Positions 60,109-64,000 of a stretch of 64,000 nt of DNA are shown piece by piece; position 1 is the first letter of the stretch, and each line of letters opens with the position of its first letter. This DNA comes from Mansonella perstans. Its lineage: Eukaryota > Nematoda > Chromadorea > Rhabditida > Onchocercidae. Position numbers and translations under genes: made by a program. The notes under the pieces were generated by a model that saw nothing but the letters and a program-made list of their open reading frames with translations, was not told where the DNA came from and ran no database searches. The stretch is from positions 62,001-126,000 of the forward strand of contig JBAMDO010000064.1 of NCBI GenBank assembly GCA_037074765.1. Direction: 5' to 3'.

Positions 60109-62106
60109 AATCAGGATCAATTACAGTAATTCATTCGTTCAAGATATTTCGGACTTCATCATTCGAACAAATATTTGTTTAACAAAAATATTTGATAAAA
60201 CAGCACAATCTGTAATGCCTCAACATTATTTGTCATTAATATGAGTGAAAAAGGAGTAAATACCGATGAAATAATTGATTTAATACAAATTAATCTTAAA
60301 TAAATTATTTTTAATTAATTTTAATTTGACTTAGCTTGATCGTAGTTAGTTTAACTGCAATGTAATCAAATAATCACGTAGATCCCATCAATTTCCGCCT
60401 AACTACATCACAACAATTTAACTCTCGCGTCAAAAAAGAACTAATTTCAACTTGATTCAATTCAAGATCCATAGCTCACTGTTAATCAAATAAACCATAA
60501 TCATAACTCAGTTTAATTCAAAGTAGTTCCGGCGATATACATAATATGAATGTGAAAAATCGACAATTATAATTAAAAATTGCTCTCAATTCAAGACGTA
60601 AAATTGGAATCTACAATTCTCAAAAATATGCAACAGAACTACTAATAATTCATTAAATTGTATAGCAGAGGTAACGTAATGTAAGCGTACGTGAAAACAT
60701 CACGTTATACATATTTATTTCACTTCAATACAAATTCATTTATTCTTTTCTTCTGGTTGCAATTGTTGGATTCGTGGAAATCAAAACTTCTACGTCAGAA
60801 ATTGAAACATCTGCGTGAGAAATTGAAACTTCTACATCAGAAATTGAAACTTCCACGTTAGAAATTGAAACTTCCACGTGAGAAATTGAAACTTCTACAT
60901 CAGAAATTGAAACTTCCACGTGAGAAATTGAAACTTCTACGTGAGAAATTAAAACTTCTACGTGAGAAATTGAAACTACATTTTGCATTACAATTCATTT
61001 TCGTACAAAGGATTATAGAAGATAGTGAGTGAGCAGAAAATCTCACTACAAATGGAAATACTTCCAATCATTTCATTAAATTTCACTAATATTTTTCATA
61101 AAATTTAACCATTTTCAAGCATCAAAAAGCAATAAATTTCACAAAAATTTCTAAAATTTCCTTCAACATCTTACTTCCATTCTACCAAACTATTCTCTCT
61201 ACCACTGCTACAATGCAAAAGTCGTACTATGTAATCAATTCTATCAATTTCTAGTTTTATACTTTATCAAAAAGTCTTTTTTTCTCTTTCTACATCCTCA
61301 ATTATAATTTATTTTCTATGTACTTAATTATCAAACGTCATCCTCTGTTTATCTCATTTCATTCTATCTTGTAAATCTTACCAATCTTTCAATTTTCACA
61401 ATATCACTCTATTTCTTTTCTCAAAGATCTTAAAGTTTACACAAAAAGTGCACTATTTTGCCTTGATATTATAATATTTTTTTCTCTAATCGCAAAGTGA
61501 TATGAATTTGTCACATAGTGTACCCCAACCGGATGCCGGGAATACCAAAGTGGTTGCGCGATTCGATTTTGTGCAGTATCGCTGAGATTATGGTCTTGTG
61601 ATTTTGGTGGGTTATCAGTAAAGTTTTGGTGAAATTAGGATGAAAGTACTTTGTTATCATACAAATTGATAAGGTTTTTACTTTTATACAATGCCACTGA
61701 GTGGCACCTAAATAGTGAAATTTGGCTCGAACTTTTTTTTTGAATCTAAAATAATCATTACTGAGAAGAGAAAAGTATTTATTGTTGGCATTAATTTATG
61801 ATATTCAAAGTCCTGCAAAGTTGTATAAATTAAATGTTAATTCAAAGCACAAAAATTTGCTTTTTTTTTCAAAATTTAATAATCTTTATTTTTTGCAAAC
61901 ATTTTTGTGTTGATACTATCACAAAAATGAACTTTTATTATAGAAGACAATGTGCTATTTTTCAAATATTATTTTCATTTTCGTTACCCATTTAAGTGGA
62001 AATTCACATTTTGAGCAAAAATAAACCCTGAAATCACAACTATTTTTTGTACGAATGAAACTGTTGTATTTTCTACGGATTTTATAGAAATTTCAAGATT
62101 ATTTGT
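60109..62106. other. Divergent intergenic region between ZnT5 and pocket-protein genes
   Basis: The two flanking genes diverge from here, so both promoters should lie within it. It contains the 21-bp minisatellite at 60778-60976. I see no TATA box or other element I can name with confidence, and no further exon. Acceptor-like TTTATAG about 18 bases before the ATG at 62107 could receive a spliced leader. Confidence 0.45.
60778..60976. repeat. Minisatellite, 21-bp unit, about 9.5 copies
   Basis: The unit is AAATTGAAACTTCTACGTGA plus G, with variants CATCAG and CGTTAG. Because 21 is divisible by three, the minus strand stays open as a heptapeptide repeat (VSISHVE / VSISDVE) for 82 codons. No splice context or start signal supports translation. 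Confidence 0.95.
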
Positions 62107-63793
62107 ATGGCTGAAGATATTAATCCGAAAAGCGAAGCGTTTAGTAAATTGCCACCGATGGGACAAAATGAAACAGTGGACAACCCATGTTCCGAGCCAA
62201 CCACGGCATTTCTGGACATCTGTAAGCAATTAGATCCTGAAATGGACGAACATTTCATCGAAAAAGCATGGAAACAGTACGACACTGTCGGAAAACAATA
62301 TGTTTTAGAGGTTTGATTATTCATGTGGATGAATTTTTCCGGCAAACAAATGTATTTAATTTTGGAGCTTCAGGTTTCCTTTATATCATAATGCATATTT
62401 TTACTGGTTTGATTTAATTTCTTTTATTATAAAACTTAAGCTGGAGATAATTAGCTGCATTTCATTGCCAATTATCGGTGAATATATTAAATGGTCGTCG
62501 GGATATCGGAATTTCGTTTTTTGAAATAAACATTCATACTTCTTGCAGGGAAAACAGTTAACATGGTATGCTTGTGCTATTTATATTTCGATGTGGCAAG
62601 GGAATCCACTTGAGCATACAGTATCGAAGAAGTATTCACTAGCTGAAATTCTTAGAATTTGTAAAATCAGGTACCAATTATTGTAAACATTATCTTCGTT
62701 GAAGACATTCATCATTCTTGTACCTGCCAAATACAAAATAGTTGATTGATTTTGTCGTCGCAGACTACGAATATTTGAATTGACGAGTTGTACTAAGCGC
62801 TTTATTTGTTCACGTGAAAGAGTTTTTTGATAGATTCGGCATTAAAGATCCATTCACTTCTTTGCTGGGCAATTATTACAGCATAATTGACTGGGGACTT
62901 AAGTCAAATTAAACTCTTTAAAATTTCATTGCATATAGTGTGCTTGAATTCTTCGACAAAACGACCAAGTGGGTGGATATGGTTAATGGGCCGCGACGTT
63001 TGAAGGATCATATTAGCCGAGTGCAGTCCTCTCTTGCAGTTACAGCAGTCGTTTTTAAAAAATTATTGCCGATCTTCCGAAAAATATTTGCGCCGCCATG
63101 CAATAATGATGATGATAATGATACGAAAGGTCTCAATTGCAAGAAACTGTTTTCTTTACTGTGGACATTATTTATCGTAATGCGAAGTTAGTGTTTGGAT
63201 CTTTATTTGTTTGATCTCTTTTTGTTTTTCGAATTATGTAAATATACAAGCACGGTTTTTTCAAAAATTTTTTTAGGAGTTTGAATTTCTAGGAAATTAT
63301 ACATTTTTGGTAAAGTCTCTTTGCTATTAATAGCGGTGAAGATGGGTATTGTTGACTTGCTTGATGACATCTAATGTTACCGGATGTTTCACGGTCAAAT
63401 AGAATGAATATGATAATGTTGTCAGATGTTCAAGAAATTTAGTGACATTAATTAACTAAATATGTTCTCTTTAAGCGATCGATAATTTGATTATCGAATG
63501 AATAAAATGATATTTTGGTCATAGTATGTGCGGTGATATGGCTGCTTTATGCGAAACATTCGATTACTGAGTGTTCTGATGTACCTTAGTCAGAAGAATA
63601 AGAATCATAACTATACAATGAGATGACTAGGCTCGGATTTGGTTTGGAACATTTTCAAAGAAAATAGTGTTTGCAGAGCAGTTCAGCAGTGATGATTTGA
63701 TGAGCAGTTTTCATCTTTTACTCTGTACAGTGGACTTTATTTTTCAAGATCTCCGGCGTTCCGAACTGACGTGCTTATTGGATGGCGATTTCA
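62107..63793 (+). CDS. Retinoblastoma-family pocket protein (lin-35/p107 type), 5' part
   Basis: Transcriptional corepressor that binds E2F/DP and LxCxE partners in the nucleus to restrain the cell cycle. Only the N-terminal 230 residues are in the window; the gene runs off the right edge. Exons: 62107-62310, 62549-62670, 62939-63186 and 63677-63793 (exit phase 1). The start is the ATG at 62107 (MAEDINPKSEAF). Matches to the p107/p130 N-terminal domain: LTWYACAIYISMW (compare the family's HWLACALYVACR), then VLEFFDKTTKWVDMVN, VTAVVFKKLLPIFRKIF, LFSLLWTLFIVMRK and DDLMSSFHLLLCTVDFIF. These blocks are in the family order and spacing. The A/B pocket is beyond the window. Nematodes normally have a single pocket protein, LIN-35 in C. 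elegans, so orthology is likely but was not tested. Confidence 0.88.
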
Positions 63794-64000
63794 GTAAGTC
63801 TTTTTTTTTTCTGAGAAGTTTTCGCGGCTTTATTGTTTCAATAATAGTCTTGCTTATAATTACGTGCTTTTCATGCACTGTCCTTGTTAAGATATATTGT
63901 TATCATTTATATGCTTGTGGTCATGTTTATTACTTATTTTAATCAACTTAGAAAAATGTTATGGAGGTATTCGATGAGTTTTTAATAATTATCTTCAATG
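63794..64000. other. Intron of the pocket-protein gene running off the window
   Basis: Begins with a consensus donor (GTAAGTC). No acceptor and in-phase exon is evident before the end of the window. Confidence 0.6.

Noticed and set aside
62082..62345. Minus-strand open frames opposite the pocket-protein first exon
   Set aside because: Shadows of the plus-strand exon, which matches the pocket-protein family through its following exons.

Overview
The window is AT-rich eukaryotic nuclear DNA with short exons, introns bounded by GT...AG (typically ending TTTCAG or TTTTAG), long low-complexity intergenic stretches and a nuclear tRNA gene. The gene content (an M14 carboxypeptidase of the nematode secreted type, an NHX-type sodium/proton exchanger, a divergent nematode-style Cys-loop channel subunit, a ZnT5-type zinc transporter, an Rb/p107 pocket protein) and the presence of decayed alphaproteobacterial frr and uppS genes fit a filarial nematode that carries, or once carried, Wolbachia. 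The species is an inference; nothing in the window names it.

Layout. 1-6.7 kb: 3' part of a plus-strand multi-exon gene of unknown function, containing a tandemly duplicated exon. 6.7-10.4 kb: intergenic, with a 93-bp palindrome. 10.4-13.8 kb: plus-strand zinc carboxypeptidase. 16.7-25.5 kb: minus-strand Na+/H+ exchanger, read end to end with every intron phase consistent. 25.5-45.6 kb: gene-poor; it holds microsatellites, tandem repeats, one tRNA-Leu(AAG), two MITE- or hairpin-like inverted repeats, three candidate minus-strand exons, and at about 39.0-39.9 kb remnants of a bacterial frr-uppS gene pair. 45.6-51.5 kb: plus-strand Cys-loop receptor subunit lacking the first cysteine of the signature loop. 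52.9-60.1 kb: minus-strand ZnT5/SLC30A5 homologue with a microsatellite-encoded histidine loop. 60.8-61.0 kb: 21-bp minisatellite. 62.1 kb to the right edge: 5' part of a lin-35/p107 pocket-protein gene.

The most notable find is the frr-uppS remnant. Both genes are on the minus strand, in the order used by alphaproteobacteria, and both are broken by frameshifts. This looks like a decayed Wolbachia-to-nucleus transfer. The host genes are independent housekeeping, transport, signalling and cell-cycle genes; no operon-like co-function is evident among them.
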